Assembly (NCBI GenBank): GCA_023055355.1
Contig: JALJCS010000006.1
Span: 35,371,001-35,435,000 of the forward strand
Direction: 5' to 3'
Length of the DNA: 64,000 nt
Origin: Agelaius tricolor
Taxonomy: Eukaryota; Chordata; Aves; Passeriformes; Icteridae
In this document: positions 36,560 through 50,910 of the stretch, in pieces
How positions within the stretch are numbered: position 1 is the stretch's first letter
How the letters are laid out: the number at the start of each line of letters is the position of its first letter
Made by a program: the position numbers and the translations under genes
Notes under the pieces: generated by a model
Seen by the model: the letters and a program-made list of their open reading frames with translations, nothing else
What the model was told of the DNA's origin: nothing
Databases searched by the model: none

Positions 36560-39500
36560 GAGGATGAACCGGCTTTTACTTTATTGAAGTTTAAAATTTG
36601 TCTCAGCAGAGAATTAAGTCTGGATGAGTTAACTTGTATAGGAAACTTTTTATAACCTTTATTTTAGGCATCAAGCCTAGGTATTCTGAATCATCTTCTC
36701 TGGAGACTGCTTACCTCTTTCCCCTCATACAGAAAAATTAGATTTCCACTATGCCTGAGGTGTCTATCCTCTTTTGGATATTTGGTTCAGTGAAGGCCAC
36801 ACAATAATAAAAATTAGGCTTCCATTAGAAAATTTCACAAGATTTTGATAAAGGAGAGTTGTTAACAACATATTACTGGTAATATTTAAATCTAGTCATA
36901 AGTGGACTTGTGAAACTTAGTGGAAGTGTAACAATATTTTTGATATTTCATAGTTACAAGACAAATGGCTGATGCTGATGTTTTACTTTTTTATTTTATA
37001 TAATCAGTGAAAATAGATTTAAGAATATTTAGGTAGGGAAATTACTCTGGATTTAATAATTAACATATTAGTGTAATGGTATTTTTTTGCTTCCTGTTGA
37101 ATCTAGTTCACAGATATAGGGGGGGCAAAAATAATAGTATCATTATTGCCTGTTAACATAGCTCATTAACATGTTATAGTAGTCATTAACTTTGCAAGGA
37201 AATATTGATTCCTATAGAAACAAAGGATTCAAGTTAAAAATAAATAAATGAAGAAATGTCTCCAGGAACAATCTTTGCACTGCATATGCATTTAATTCTT
37301 ATAATTGTATTTTCATGCTGTTCACTAGACTGCTTGCTCACAGTACAAGTCCTAATGGCATAATGAAAATGCGTCGTATTCCACTCTCATTTGATATTTG
37401 TTGCTTTTATAATTGTAATGCCATTATACAAGGAAAAAATTTCCCTGTGATCAGAATCTTCTTGCAGTAAGATGGAGAAGTGAATTTTGTTTATCCATGG
37501 CATACTTGTAAGTCCTGGGTATAATTCTTCCAGTTTTGAGGCCTGAAGAGTAGGCCTATATTTAGGTGTAAATAAGGTTGCATAATTTTTTTTCTGTAAC
37601 TACATTGAGTTAGTATACAAATCAAGTATGTCATGGCTATGCTTTCTTTTCAATATTCAGGTGAACGTGCCCTGTTGATTGTCAACAACGTGGGCGTTTT
37701 CAGACTCTTCTCAGGGCTTTCATCAATTGGGAATACAAAAGAAGTTTCTGCAAATTTGGAGTCTAGCTGTCACTCTCCTTCAACAGCAAGATGTGTCTGA
37801 CTTCTCTCTTCTGGTTCCATGAACATTCATCAGTGATGATGAATTCTAGAGATCTGCAATGCTATGGAAATTTTCTCTGAGCTATTTGAGCTCTCATTTT
37901 CTTACCATGTGGTTTTGATTTGGGCACATTTAAGCAAGTAAAATTTACTTTTTAATTTCTACGTCATTTTTATTTTCTGGAAATCCTTAATTCAATGATC
38001 TTTATGAGTGTTTGCAGATTTTCCAAGTAAAGTAAGCTGCTACTCAGGTGCCTTTCTGGGTTTTTGATAACTTTAGATGTTATTTCTCCACATTGCCTTT
38101 AATACATGCTTTTAGAAATTATAGATTGCTAGAAATTCCTCTGAAAGCTTAAATTTTGCTTGTATGTGGAGGTAAAACTAATCTCATGGTTGGTACAAAA
38201 TATGGTCTAAAATGCAGCAGTAATTTACTCAAGCTAATATGGCCTATCTGGGATGGTCCAAAAAGTTTGATTTGCTCACAGCATCCTGAATGGTTTTTGT
38301 GATTTATGACATGATCTTTGTTATTCTGTCAATGACTTGATATCTTCAGTATTTACAATTCTCTTTATCTTTGTTTCAGTTTGATTCCTTTCCAAAAAAT
38401 GATTTATAAAAATATTAAATATCTAGGCACCAACAACTCTGCTCTGTGGCAATGCCCTTGGAAATACAGCCACAGCCTGGTGCTTTCCAGTGAGATCAGC
38501 AAGACCTATCCTTGACCAGTTTTAATACTTTTACGTATGCAATGCTGATTTTGTGTCCTTGTTTATTAATTAGGATATTGTGCAGTGTGCAGTTAGTTAG
38601 TTGTGCCTTACAGGAATCTAATTGTATTGTATAACACTATTAACCTTTATCAATCAAAAATATAATCTCATAAAAATATTGAAGTATATTGAGATCTATT
38701 ATCTATAAGAGCATTTAGATTAGTACTTCAATGTATTGCTGTCCTTTAATTGAGTCCCCTATCATATATTCCATTATTTTCATTGGGATCAACACAGGAT
38801 AACAAAGTCTGTAATTACTTCAGGTATTGCCCCATTTACCCTTTCTGTGTCTTGGCAGAAGATTATTTTCTTAGCTTGCTCCTCTGAAAATTACCATTAA
38901 GAATTGGAAATGAGTCTTTGATCGCATTGGAGATCCAGAACAATTCAGTCTTGTCCTATAGCAGTTCTCCTCTAGCTATTAGTTGAGAGTTATCTGGATG
39001 TGCTGAGTTAGAACTGCTTTTGAATTAAATGAATTTAAAATAGCTTCTATCACAATATTTTGTCTCAGTACTAACAGAATGGGTTCATTATAACCACATA
39101 ATTTACTTTCTACAAGCAAAGTACATAGTAGAAATGTTTATGGAAAATCTCTGTGTCTGTGTTATTAACACTTGCCCCTTGCTTATTGAACAATATCCCA
39201 ATATAATTAAGATACTGATCGTTATTAGTGTAATAAAAAGTCTCTTCCTTTGGTATTAATTGTAGTGGTCAGAGACTCTTATGGCTTTCAACTTTCCTCA
39301 TTAGTGGTTTGCTTTCCACTGGCTAATTTATATTCATTGCTATTATCATCCCATTTTCTAAATGACATTTTCCAAGAGATTTGTTTGTTTTCCTGTGCTT
39401 CATCTGGGTTATTAATTAATTTCTCCTCTTGTCTTGATCATAGCTTTGGAAATTTTGTGGCCTCGAGGGAAATGTTCCAAATCAAAATTTACTTCTTTTT

Positions 39501-42500
39501 TATAAGTATTATTTATTTTAAATTATTTTACACAGAGGATCCACCTTACGTTTGTTCCATTTCTTTTTTAAAAGCAGTCTTTGAAAGCTCCAAACACACA
39601 CCCTTGATATGGACTCCACTGCTTTTGCATGCAATGAGTATAATGATGTCATGTACTCAAGGAACTGCTTTTTATTTCTGGAACCAATACCCGTTTCTAT
39701 CTAGATAATATAAACTTCACTTTTTTCTTTTTTATTTGGAGGCAGTGCTTTTTGACCCAGTAAAGTGTCTTCTGCAGTTTCTGTATTCTGTGGTGCCTGT
39801 AATGGTGGCAGTGTGACACTTCCCTTCTGATGTGTCCCTGTGTGGCAATTTAACAGTCTTTGAAGTCAAGACAGATAGGGAAGGAGCTGAAAACAGTATT
39901 CTTAGATAAGCAATGTATCACCCAGTCATTGGTGATTCTGTGTGAACTGATGTCTCCAAAAGTACCAGTTGAACTTTTTGAACAGAGGATGAGTGGGACT
40001 TGAGAGGGGACCTGAAGAGGTTAGAAATCTGTCTCACTCTCTTTTAGTGCATACAGATTTAATATGTTTTAGCTCTTCCCCATGTCTTTAAAATATTGTA
40101 TTAGAGAATCATGTTTCACTCTAGATTTTGGACACTGTGACCAGAATATGAATATCCTTCTATAGAATATTCTTGGAGTAACAAGAATACTCTGGAAAAA
40201 CTTCTGCTTTAGTGTAGGCCATGCTTTTGCAATATTTTCTCTCCTTACTCCCTTCAGTCATGTCTCCAGGGAATTTTCTAAATAGTTACTGCAACCATAA
40301 AAATATAGTGTGGGGTTTTTTTTAATTAGGTAGGCAGAAAAGCAGAATTAAGGTTTTAAAGTCACATCAAATCTTTCTGCTTCTACCATTTATCATTGTC
40401 CAACTAGAAAGGTTTCTTATGTGCTTAAATAAATTGTTCCCCTCTTCTGTGAATTTTAGTACAATCCCACCTAGTTCAGACATTTCAACAGCAGTAGTTG
40501 CCACCATAACTACTTCTTATAGGAAATGTTTTTGTAAGTTAAACCCTCATATTAGATTAGTGACTTTTTATTGCACTAGATATGGAAATATTCAGTGAAT
40601 AACCAGTCACTGCAAGAGGCTTTTCAGCAGCAATTCTCCAAAGCAGTGCACTGAAAAGGAGAATGATGGGGTTGGATTAGCAATGGCCATACCAAAAGAA
40701 ATATTGACCCACTTTCACTAAAAATCCATCAGTTACTACAGGAAGATGAATTTAACAATACCAGGAATATTTACAGCTGAAAACATTTTGTATCAAGCCA
40801 TGCAGCCTGTGTGTTATTGTTCGAGAAATTGTAGCTTTGCATTTCTGTTTGCCAGCAACTTGCTGCTGTACTACAAAAGCACAATTATTCATGTCAATGG
40901 AAGTGACTTCTGATAACACCCTACCCCTGAATTCCCTCTCTTCCTCATTGTGTTCTGGGTGAGGCCTCTCTTTATCCCTGATTTGTTACAGGAAAGAAAA
41001 ATGTTTTTAATCTCTTTATGATTTTACATTTTATAGTGGTTATATATATATATTTTAAAATATCTTTTTTAGTCTGTTCTACAGCCTGCATGGTTTTGTT
41101 CAAATCTAGATTGGGTAAGACCAGTTTAGGTTTTGCTGATTTTGTTAATTGTCCCTTAGATATTGCATGTTTTCAGACCAGAAAAGTTCCACCTGCTGTC
41201 CCCTCTCAAAGCATGTTGGCAACAAGTCGGAGGATCTTTGTGAATGTGCCCATTTCAGAATCACTTATAAATTAAAGGCTATATAGAAACTCTGATTTAG
41301 TAAGTATGTTAAAGAAAATGCTTTCCAGAATGTTGCTTTGGCTCTTAAGAAACACCAGTTTTACATTAAATTTTTTTTTAAAAATAGGCAGCTCAAATAT
41401 TTAAAAGTAAAACAGCAAAAGATGAAAGAACAAAAAAAGCATTCTAAAGTTGTCTATTTTAACCCCTTTTGTTTTTCAGCGATTATGTATTTTCTGTACT
41501 CAGAGGTTATGTGTCTCTCCCCACTTATCCCATAGGTTTTAAAAGAACATATAGGGAAGAGTAACATCATACAAATTTGGTTCTTTTCTGTAGGAGAATT
41601 ATTGAAAGAACAGGTTCTTACTTTGCATGGCCTTGTACTGGTATAAAAGAAGTACCTGCTAACAATGATTTTGAAGAGCAGATATGAATATGATTTAAAA
41701 ATGTTGATTCCAACAATATTGTAGTGCAAATCCAGATCATAAATCTTAGCTGATTTCTCTTGATTTAAACTATTGGCCTTCCTCTCTGATATTTAAATCT
41801 TACTGGGGGAAGTTTTCTTTCTTGTCAGTGGGAAGCTTGGCAATACAGATTGGAATGTTTGCAGTCTAGTTACATGATGTGTCAGCCTGGCTGATATATC
41901 AACTCCAGACACAGTTGGATCAAACTGTGGATTTATTTGGTGAGTTTAAGACAGAATTTCTACTCACCTACTGCCCCATCCCTTCTATTTAAGATTTTTC
42001 TGTCAAATATCATTTATGCTTTGAAAATCTTTATGGGAACAGATGAATTCTGTCCAGTAAAAAAGGCTAATAAGAAAGTTTCCACATGCATTGACCAAAG
42101 CCCATCATGTCAATGCATTGTCCATGCAAAAGTGGTTGGATTTATTTTCCTTTGAAGGATGATTAAGGCATAATTTGACAGACTGAGGCTTTGACCTATA
42201 AATACACATTTTTAAAGGATTCTTAAAGAATTCTTCTTTGCAAAGATATTATTCTTTTTTGGAAATGTATTGCTCCAAGTGAACCCAAATCTGAATTTCT
42301 ATTCAATTTGGTTGTGTTTGAAAAAAACACATTTAACTGCTTATTAAAAATAATTTACTTACACCTACACTAATCAAACACATGACAAAGACTTTAATCC
42401 TCAGAAGAATCATTGATTATTTCAGGAAAAAAATAAAAGGAAAACAAAGGGAAAAGCAAATGGAGAGAAAATTATCAAGAGGAACTGGGAGAGGGCAGCA

Positions 42501-42752
42501 GATGGGAAGAAAAGGAAAAGCAACCAATTTGGTACCTGTGAGAGCCTACATCTGGAACTGGTAAAGAATAAATTGTTTTAAAAGCTTGTGCTATCACATA
42601 AAAGCAGGCAAACTCATTCTAAGGGAATGATGGAAGCTTTTAACTGGAAAAAAGAGAGAAGGAGTAAGAAAAGAGACCTTCCTGACTTGTAGTTTTCCAG
42701 TAGATTGATGTGACTACTGCAGATGCCTCAAATACAAATTATTTATGTACAT
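36560..42752. other. Long AT-rich non-coding stretch
   Basis: More than 6 kb of AT-rich sequence with few open frames (one of 152 codons at 39250-39708, plus, random in composition). One block at 37320-37440 has unusually complex sequence and is listed in the findings. (TA)n of about 12 bases near 41041. No transposon recognised. Confidence 0.5.
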
Positions 42753-42773
42753 ACACACACACACACACACACA
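42753..42773. repeat. Microsatellite (AC)n, about 21 bases
   Basis: Short uninterrupted AC repeat followed by an AT/AC mixed stretch (to about 42794). Confidence 0.93.
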
Positions 42774-45700
42774 TACACATATATATACATATAAAATGCA
42801 TGTGCTCTTTGTAATTTTTTTGGTTAATGAAGGATTTTTCTATGCTTATTGAAAGAAAAAAAAAAAGAAAATATTACTGAGCCAATTAGGTAATTTGTAA
42901 GATTCACACATCCAGCATGGCAAATGGATCTCTTGAGACAACACTTTTTACTTTTTGATTAAATCCAGAATACCAAAGCTAAAACCCAATGTTCCAGGGC
43001 CTGTGTAAAAATTCCTATTATCTCAGGAAGAGCAATTATTCTCTGATGTAAGTTACAGCACTGTCTTGGAATGGCAAAAAGGCTAAACTAGGATTGAAAT
43101 AGTATTCTAAACTAATTCAGCTGAGAAGAGGAATTAGCAAATAATTACCATGTTCAATTATTATATTTGAATAGTACTTTTTATTACAGTCTCAAGCAAA
43201 TACATTTGTTTATCCCAGTAACACATCTCTGTGCTAGGAGTTTTCATATTATGCTTCACAAATTTGGAACTGTTAAGAAGCAAACAAACTACTGGAGATT
43301 TCATCCATATAACTAGAAATATGAATATTCATGACTGCAAGTGTGATATTTCACCCTGAATTCTGTTGACAGTGGATGATGCCATAGAAGAGTTTGATGC
43401 TCTCTCTGAATTTTATCTTTAATTCAAGGTCCATATAGCATATTTGGTACTTTAGTTTAGTATCCATAATCCAGCAACACACATTTTGGCTTCTCTGTTT
43501 TGATAACAGCATTTTTCTCTTTTTAATCAAACCTGTTTTAAGAGACAGGTATAGCTCAAGGGGAAAAAAAAGTCCAGGTTTAAAGTTGAATTCCAGTAGC
43601 AGCATCTTGCTTTGTCCGGACTGTTAAAGAGGATCAGTAAGACAATTAAAGAGGATCATTTAATGAGAATGAGGTGAAGTGCTTGTCTAATGTACCTATG
43701 GCTTCAGCCTGACCAGGGAAGAGAGATTATTCATCTGAATTCAGACTGCATCCTTTGATTTGGGACAGAAGTATAATTTAAAATTATTAATTTAAATTTT
43801 TAATCTTTTTTCGTTCCTTTGGCTAAAAATAAAATAACATAGAACAAAATTTGTAATTCCCTGATGCTTCAGGGAAGATTTTTTTCCCCAATAAATAAGA
43901 TTCTGGCTCTGATCATGCAGCTGAAGGGCTTTACACTAAGTTTAAAAAAGACTTTAACTTTTCCCCAGTAAAGGTCTATATAAATTTAGCTGCTCTCAGC
44001 CCAAAAATCTCAGATATCTGGAGACAGAATCCTATACTTTAGATGCATTTGATATAAAGGAACATCTTCTCTAAGGGAGTCTTTCAAAAGAAAAACATTT
44101 CTGCTGTCTGATGATCAGTTGACATTAGGGAAGAGAGGATGTAGCTAAACATAAGACTTTGATGAGCCAATTTAAGAGAACCTCTTTATGACCTATATTT
44201 TGTATTTGTTTCCATTACACTTTTAATGTAGCAAGCTCTTATTTCTTTAATTAAATGTATAGTCCTGCATACAAGATTTCACATTACTAGAAATGCTTAA
44301 GTGACTGTACTTCTGCAGTGGGAAGAATGAGACGACAATATATTATATGAGAGAAAAACTTAATACAATTCTCCTGAAGGTAAAACAGATACTTCCTGTG
44401 TCTGATTTAGCTGATGTTATACCTAGCAAGATGCTGGCATTAAGGAAAGAATTGTAGGGAAGTAAGGTTTTGACTTAGTCAGTATTACAACGCCCCAGGT
44501 TATCAGATATTCTTGACCTTCATTCCTAGATTGACTTCTCATGCTGTTTGAAAGGCAGGTTTTCCATGCCATAGACTCAAGGTAACACTTCTAGAGAACA
44601 CCAATAGCACACACAGGAAGTCTTCTATCTAGATAAGGGGAGGAAGAGCTGGGTTGATCTGTTTTTTCTTCACTTGGTTGTGAATTTTTCAATTTGGTTG
44701 TGCATACATCAAATATTATATCTATGATAATATCTAATACCATTTGAAGTATCCTCATTATTTTGCCCAGTTACAGTTATTTGGTTTTTTTTAGAAAATA
44801 TGTTATCCAACAGATTTATATAAGTGATAAGGCTTGGCTCAGTCTCCCTTTATTATTTATGGATAAACAAATAAAAAAAGGACATAAACAGCCATAGAAT
44901 TTTTTTTAAGCTTTATCAATAAATTATAGCCTTGCTATGAAAAGCGTGCTGTGTAAATGCATTTTCTGCTAGCTATACATTAAAATCTTACAAGGGCATG
45001 AGGAATTGAAAGTGTCTTTCTAATGGATCATCCATCTCAGAAATTATTTGAAGTCATGGATTAAATGTCACCTTTGAAAGCTTTTGGTGATTTATTTTGG
45101 ATCTTAGAAGAAATAACATCTCTACTGCAAAATAAAATTATTGCATTTTCATATTCTGCATTAGTTTTTTCTGGAAAAATATTTTTAGAAAAATAACCTG
45201 ATGATGCTTCCTCCCCCCACCTTTGAAAGTTTCTAGCATTCCATGTTGCATCGGTAGAGGAGTTTCCAAGACAAAGCAGAATGCTTAATGGGAATTGTGT
45301 GCACCATGCACTGAAAAGATGACACTGGGTAAATGTGCTGATATAGTTACTCAGTTGCCAGTACACAGAACCTGGGCAGAGTTTAGCATTGAACTTCAAA
45401 AAGAATTGAAGTATTGTTGCAAACCCTTACAGTTCTTGCAATAGAAGTGAAGGGAAATATCAAAAGTATTTATCAATTTGACACAATCATTTAAGAAAGG
45501 GGTAGAGAGAAGGCTCTGTGTCCCTTCCCCTGCCCCAGGCAGAGTGAAAAGTATTGATGGAGAGATGATTGACAGTCAGTTAAAGCAATAGAAAGATCCT
45601 TTGGCCTTTTCATGGATTTTAATCAGGTTTGGAAACACATTAAATAGAATTAACTTCAGACATTTAATTGCAATGCCTGAGCTAAGAGCTGAGTTACTTT

Positions 45701-48700
45701 AAGCACCTCTGTAATTGAAGAAGATTGATAGACATGTCCAAAGGCAATTCAGCCTCCTTAGTATCTGGACTGTCCCTCTGGTACTAACCCATTTTCTCCT
45801 CTGTGATAGTTTCCAGACTGAAATTTTTCAAGTGGCTAAAATGAGACAAATTGAATCCAGGTTTCAGAAGCCAAAATCATTTTGTACTGATGAGGAGAAG
45901 CAGAGACAAAATTATTGATGGATCTAGCTTTACAGGCACTGAACACAGTAGAGCTCTGTTTGCCTTAGTTTACCTGTATTTTGAAGTATCCAAGGAATTT
46001 TCTATCAACTGATTTTTTCATAAAAAAGCAAAGGGGACTGATCTATTTATCAAGTGCCTGCAAAACTATTCTGGCAGACAAGCTCATAGGTAAAGATGCA
46101 GTCTCACTATTTTAATAATCAGGAAAAGTATCAATAAGGCAATATGCAGTGATCCCTTATCTTTTTGAATATGAAAGTTCTGGATCTTACGTGTTCTTTA
46201 AATGTACCTCTGAGAAAGTGCTGGGGACACTGTAAGATTTAAAAAGTACAGAGTTAAGAGAGTTAAATTTATGTTGTTGGAAAATGTACATGAAAAAATC
46301 AAAACCTTTGTTACAAAGAGAAGATAGAACTTCAAGATCTTCATGCAACTCTGAGAAAATGAAGGACTAAATTTTAATGAGTTAAGGCCAGTGAACATTT
46401 TCAGAAAAGGACTTCCAAACAAGAAAGGAACTCTTTGTTTTAAGTGAATAAAGAGCTTTAGGTAATCAGAATTGCAGATTTTCTATTATGAGCTAAGAGA
46501 AAGCCTTGATGTTCTACTAACCTTTGCCTAAAGACTCAGTAAAAGCCTCTTTCAGGAGTACAGTACTGAAAATAGGAAAAACAACAGACTGTTGGTATCA
46601 TGAACAGGGCAGGGAAAAAGCCCTAAAGATTCTCTAATGTCATTATGCATGTTTCAGAAAAAAGTTTATTTTGTACACTGTGGTCAAGTCTGGTTATTTC
46701 TCATATAAAGTGTTATGGAAACAGAATTGATCTAAATATAGGAGATAAAAGTGATTGAGACATAGGGCAATAAAAATAGACTATAAAAATAGACTATAAA
46801 TGTTGGGATTATAATGAAGCAAGAGAATGAAAATGAAAGGCCGCGAAACTGGAAGAATAAGAAGATAATTTGTGTGTTCCATTTACAGGAATTCCATTGT
46901 ACAAGGGGATCCCATTAGACAAGATCAAAAGGAAGTCAGATGGATTGAAAGTAATGCATATAAATATGAGAGGATGTTTCTAGTTGCTGTGCTTTCCGTT
47001 GCTGTCCACTTCATCACATGCTTTCACACTGCTGCTATTTCCTACCGGCAGAAGTCCTATTCAGACCTTGTAGGACATGTTTTTTCAATAGCAGAGCACA
47101 AAATCTTGGTTCCATTTATAACATGAGTGTTAGCTGATGTCTATGGCTTAGATTGTGTCAGATGAGTTAGTGCTTTCCTGCCATGTTTCCGTGGTACAGA
47201 GGACTGCCCCACAACTCTTACCTTTCTTCATAGCTGAAAGAACAGCTAAACACTGCTGACATTCCTGAGATGCCAGACTTTTTCTTTCTACCTGCGGATG
47301 CCATTCCTGTGCTGTGGGAAGAAATCCTCTTGTAGATACTGATTTCCAGAGTATCCACACAACTAAATTCATGATTACTATATCAAATGGGAGAAAAAAA
47401 TAAAGTTAAAAACCAAATGAAAATAGAGATATGCTAGCCAGAATACCTGACTCCAATTTTTTTATACTTTAGTGGAACTTAACTTTCATTTGGTGATATT
47501 GAACAGAACAAACTTGTTAAGCAGAATGGAAACAGGCTGAAAGTATGTGGCAGTTACCTGGCCCAAAATATCGGTGCTGGTTTGTTGCCTTTAAAGTAGT
47601 CAAAAGTGTATTCTGGGAATGGGCATACGGTCCGACAAAGAAGTTTGCCATTAGAAATATGGGAAACATAAGGACGTGGTAAAACAGAACATCATTTAAA
47701 AGCACTTACATTCTTTTAAAATGCACTATAGGATGTTAAAAAGGCTGCTACAAACATTCCTGCAATTGGGGCCATGGGCTGTTGCTCTTCAGCAGATACA
47801 TAAGGCTGAGTAGGATATGGCTTTCTTAGGCACACTGGTGGAAAAGACCTCTCAAGTTTGTGACCAGTAGATGAAAAAGGTTTCGTACATGGTCAGAATA
47901 AGTGTTTATACATGCTGGCTTTTTGTCTTGATGGATAGTTATTGTACCAAACATAGTACTGCGATAAAAGATAAATACCTGAAATCAAAATATTATTCAT
48001 GGCCAGTTAAAAAACAACTAAACATCCTTAAAACAATAATTTTATAACTTTGTATTTACATAACTACCTTGAAAGGCACAGACATTTTTCCCTGGGCGAA
48101 AATGAAATTTCAAAAATTGATTCAAGTTATTCTGAAGATATATTTAACCCAGAGATAAATATTCTGAACAGTTGCTGGAATAGCCTATATGAGTAAAAAT
48201 GCACTAAAGATTCATTGCCTTTGCTTTGGCCAGGATGGATGAGGGAGAAAGAAATAATTTGGTTCTGTGTGAAAAAGACAGGAATATTATTGAATTGCTT
48301 TTTAAAAAGCTTTTATGGCTAAAAGACATAAAATTTGAAACATAATTTCAAATACAAAAGCAATCTCACAATTTAAGTGAGGCAAGTATTAGTTATATCT
48401 ATTTTAGGATGAACCGATGCAGTCCTGAGATTTTGGAATGAGACAGAACTGCTGTTTGCATGTTGCTTTTTAAAAAGGCAGGAACATGAAAGGAAGCTTC
48501 AGTGTCTGTCTCACTGGGGAATGCTTAGGACCATGCTGTGTTTGAACACTCTGTCTTCCCCATTTTTGTCTGAAAGCCAAGTGAATGTTTTAGTCTGAAT
48601 CAGATGACTGCAGGATGTACAGAAATGTGTGGCTGCTGATGAGTGATATTCTTTTTGAGGTGAGGTGGAAGGTCAGTTGTAGATGTTTTTCTCTGCCAGT

Positions 48701-49339
48701 CTGCACCTACCAGAGACTACTAAATCAACAAGGCATCTACCTCCCATGTAAGCCTACTAGTTCAAACAGTTTTATCCAAATTGACCTCTCAGTGGTTCAT
48801 GTGGGATGTTGGTGCTGGAAGTCCCTCAAAGCAAATTCTGAGAGGAAAATGATTTGTGTCTTGATTCTTTATCCATTACTTTTTTCATTAGTTTGATTTT
48901 TAACTCTCTTGAATTTGTTCTTCCTCTCTCAGAAAAATAATTATATTAAACTAAAAAATCAGGATTGGAATATGTCATGGGAAGTAACTGAACCATGATA
49001 TAGGAGTGGATGATCTAATTAAAACACAAACTTTTATGCACAATCTGTCTCTTCTATCATCTGATCAGGGTGCCTGACATTTCAAGTGAAGTATGCAACA
49101 AAACTACTTCACCTACCAAGTATATGAGGTATCACGTCTCACCTTTTAAATGAGCACTGGCACTTTAGACAGCTATTACCCTGTTTCATCTGTGTAGAAT
49201 ATGCACTCATGCCACATTTAAAGCTAAGTATCTCTGGAGGAGCAAATACTTTACTGTGGGATTATATCTGATTCTTTGTACAGACTATTAGCCTGGGAAA
49301 GGTGGCTAAGAAAGGGTGAGATGAACAGCTTGATCCCCT
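42774..49339. other. AT-rich non-coding stretch
   Basis: No gene recognised. Small duplications occur: a 13-bp direct repeat near 43624-43655 and a 14-base tandem unit near 46770-46798. Homeodomain-core-rich words occur near 43135-43175 and 49000-49040. Open frames up to 112 codons look random. Confidence 0.5.
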
Positions 49340-49600
49340 GTTTTCACAACTGCATTAATTATCGTAACCAGTTTGGTTCATTGCAGTCCCTCATTTGTGC
49401 TCATATTGACTTTTAAGATAATTAAATATATTATTTTACAAACTCCAGAAGACTTTAAGACAGAATAATGAATGGATCATTGACTAAACTGCAGTCAATA
49501 GGCTATTATTATTTTCCTTAATACAGCGATACTGAAAGGTTCTACTTCATTTCAAAGATTATAGTTACTGATCAGTAACTGCAAAAATAGAGAAAAAGCC
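49340..49600. promoter_or_regulatory. Candidate conserved non-coding element containing an 18-bp palindrome
   Basis: Complex sequence with homeodomain cores (gcattaattatcgtaacc near 49353, then taagataattaaatatatta near 49416). It ends near a perfect 18-bp palindrome AGTTACTGATCAGTAACT (49563-49580). Enhancer-like texture only; not tested. Confidence 0.27.
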
Positions 49601-50640
49601 ACTTGGAGTGTTGGATAATAAGGAGATGACATGAAAAATTATGGTTGGGAAAGTAATTCTCAAATTCAGTTTAACTTGGAAGGTGGCTGCCTTTCTCATT
49701 CAAAAGTAACACTGATTTTGCTGCCATTTAGTTAGGATGGGTGAACTCCTCTTGCCTAATTCTGTAAATTCAGAAGTTTACTTTTGAGACCAGTCCGGCC
49801 ATCACTCTATCAACGTTTCAGTTAACATCCTCTGTGACAAAGAGTAAGAGGTGAGGACACGGTGTCTGACATGGACACTCCTAACGTTATTAAAATGGAA
49901 CTCTGAGGAGCTGCTCTTCTCCAAAATGTCTTTCCAAATAACCCCACTGAGTCATCATTTGACATATGATGTGGACTTTTCAGTACATTTGAACAGGTTC
50001 TGAAATTCTTGGCAGATAAAAGGAAAAACTATTATGGTGCACTGGAATGATGCAAAAAAACCTTATATTAGTGTAGCTATTGTAGAATAGATAAAATCTG
50101 ATCTCATCTTGGAAAGACTCCTTTTGGACAAACTGGGTAGTCATGGAGAAATGATACATGAAATAGAGGAAATTATTAAAGAGCTTTCACATACAGACGA
50201 ACTTGTTAAAAGAAGGTAATTATTGATTTTGTGATTAGGGGGGAGCATTCAGACTAAATGACTCCTGTGAATGTAGTCAGATAGATTAATGTCTTTATGC
50301 CATCAGTTGCCATTAAATGAGTTCACAATTAATGGAAGGTCACTTTTTGAGACCAGTGCTGAAAAGGATTGTGTGGGAACATAAGAGACAGGAACATTAT
50401 TGTTGTTTGATAAAGTAAAAATATTTACAAATTATGTAGTTGTGGTGTGTGAGAATATTTTGTTGCTTTATACAATATTCAGACTTTTTATGCTCTTTTC
50501 GGGGTAGCTAATAGAGTAGAAGGGAGATGGGTACAAAGACGGGTATAACTTCTAATAAAAGATAAAGTTGATAAATAATGTGAACAGGTGAGAAAAAAAG
50601 GAAATTATCTAGAAATGGACATATAATTTACCTGCAGCAG
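49601..50640. other. Non-coding sequence, no recognised feature
   Basis: AT-rich; a 'gccattaaatgag...cacaattaatgg' stretch near 50308-50336 is rich in homeodomain cores. No gene recognised. Confidence 0.5.
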
Positions 50641-50910
50641 ATAAATAGGGCAGGAAGCCCTTCCATGCAGTTGGACCTCTCCCCAGGCTGGTCCTGGGGG
50701 TATCTCAGAGAGCTGTTCCAGCCAGGGAAGAGCCAGATCCAGTGGAAACAGCCAACGGTGGAAGTGCTGTGGGCACACTCAAGAAGATGTATGATGTGCT
50801 CACTGAGCTGGAAGCAGTAGGCTTTACATTAGTGGATACATTGCTTCCAGTTTGTGATGGATGTCTTCACACTATGCATCATTTTCCTGGTACAGGAAAA
50901 AAAAAAAAAA
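50641..50910 (+). other. GC-richer segment ending in a 14-A run, possible retroposed fragment
   Basis: About 250 bases of clearly higher GC than the surroundings end in an uninterrupted 14-base A run (50897-50910). That arrangement suggests a retroposed transcript inserted on the plus strand, such as a processed pseudogene or SINE-like copy. I cannot name a parent: the open frame inside (50742-50927) matches no protein I recognise, and I see no clear target-site duplication. Confidence 0.25.
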
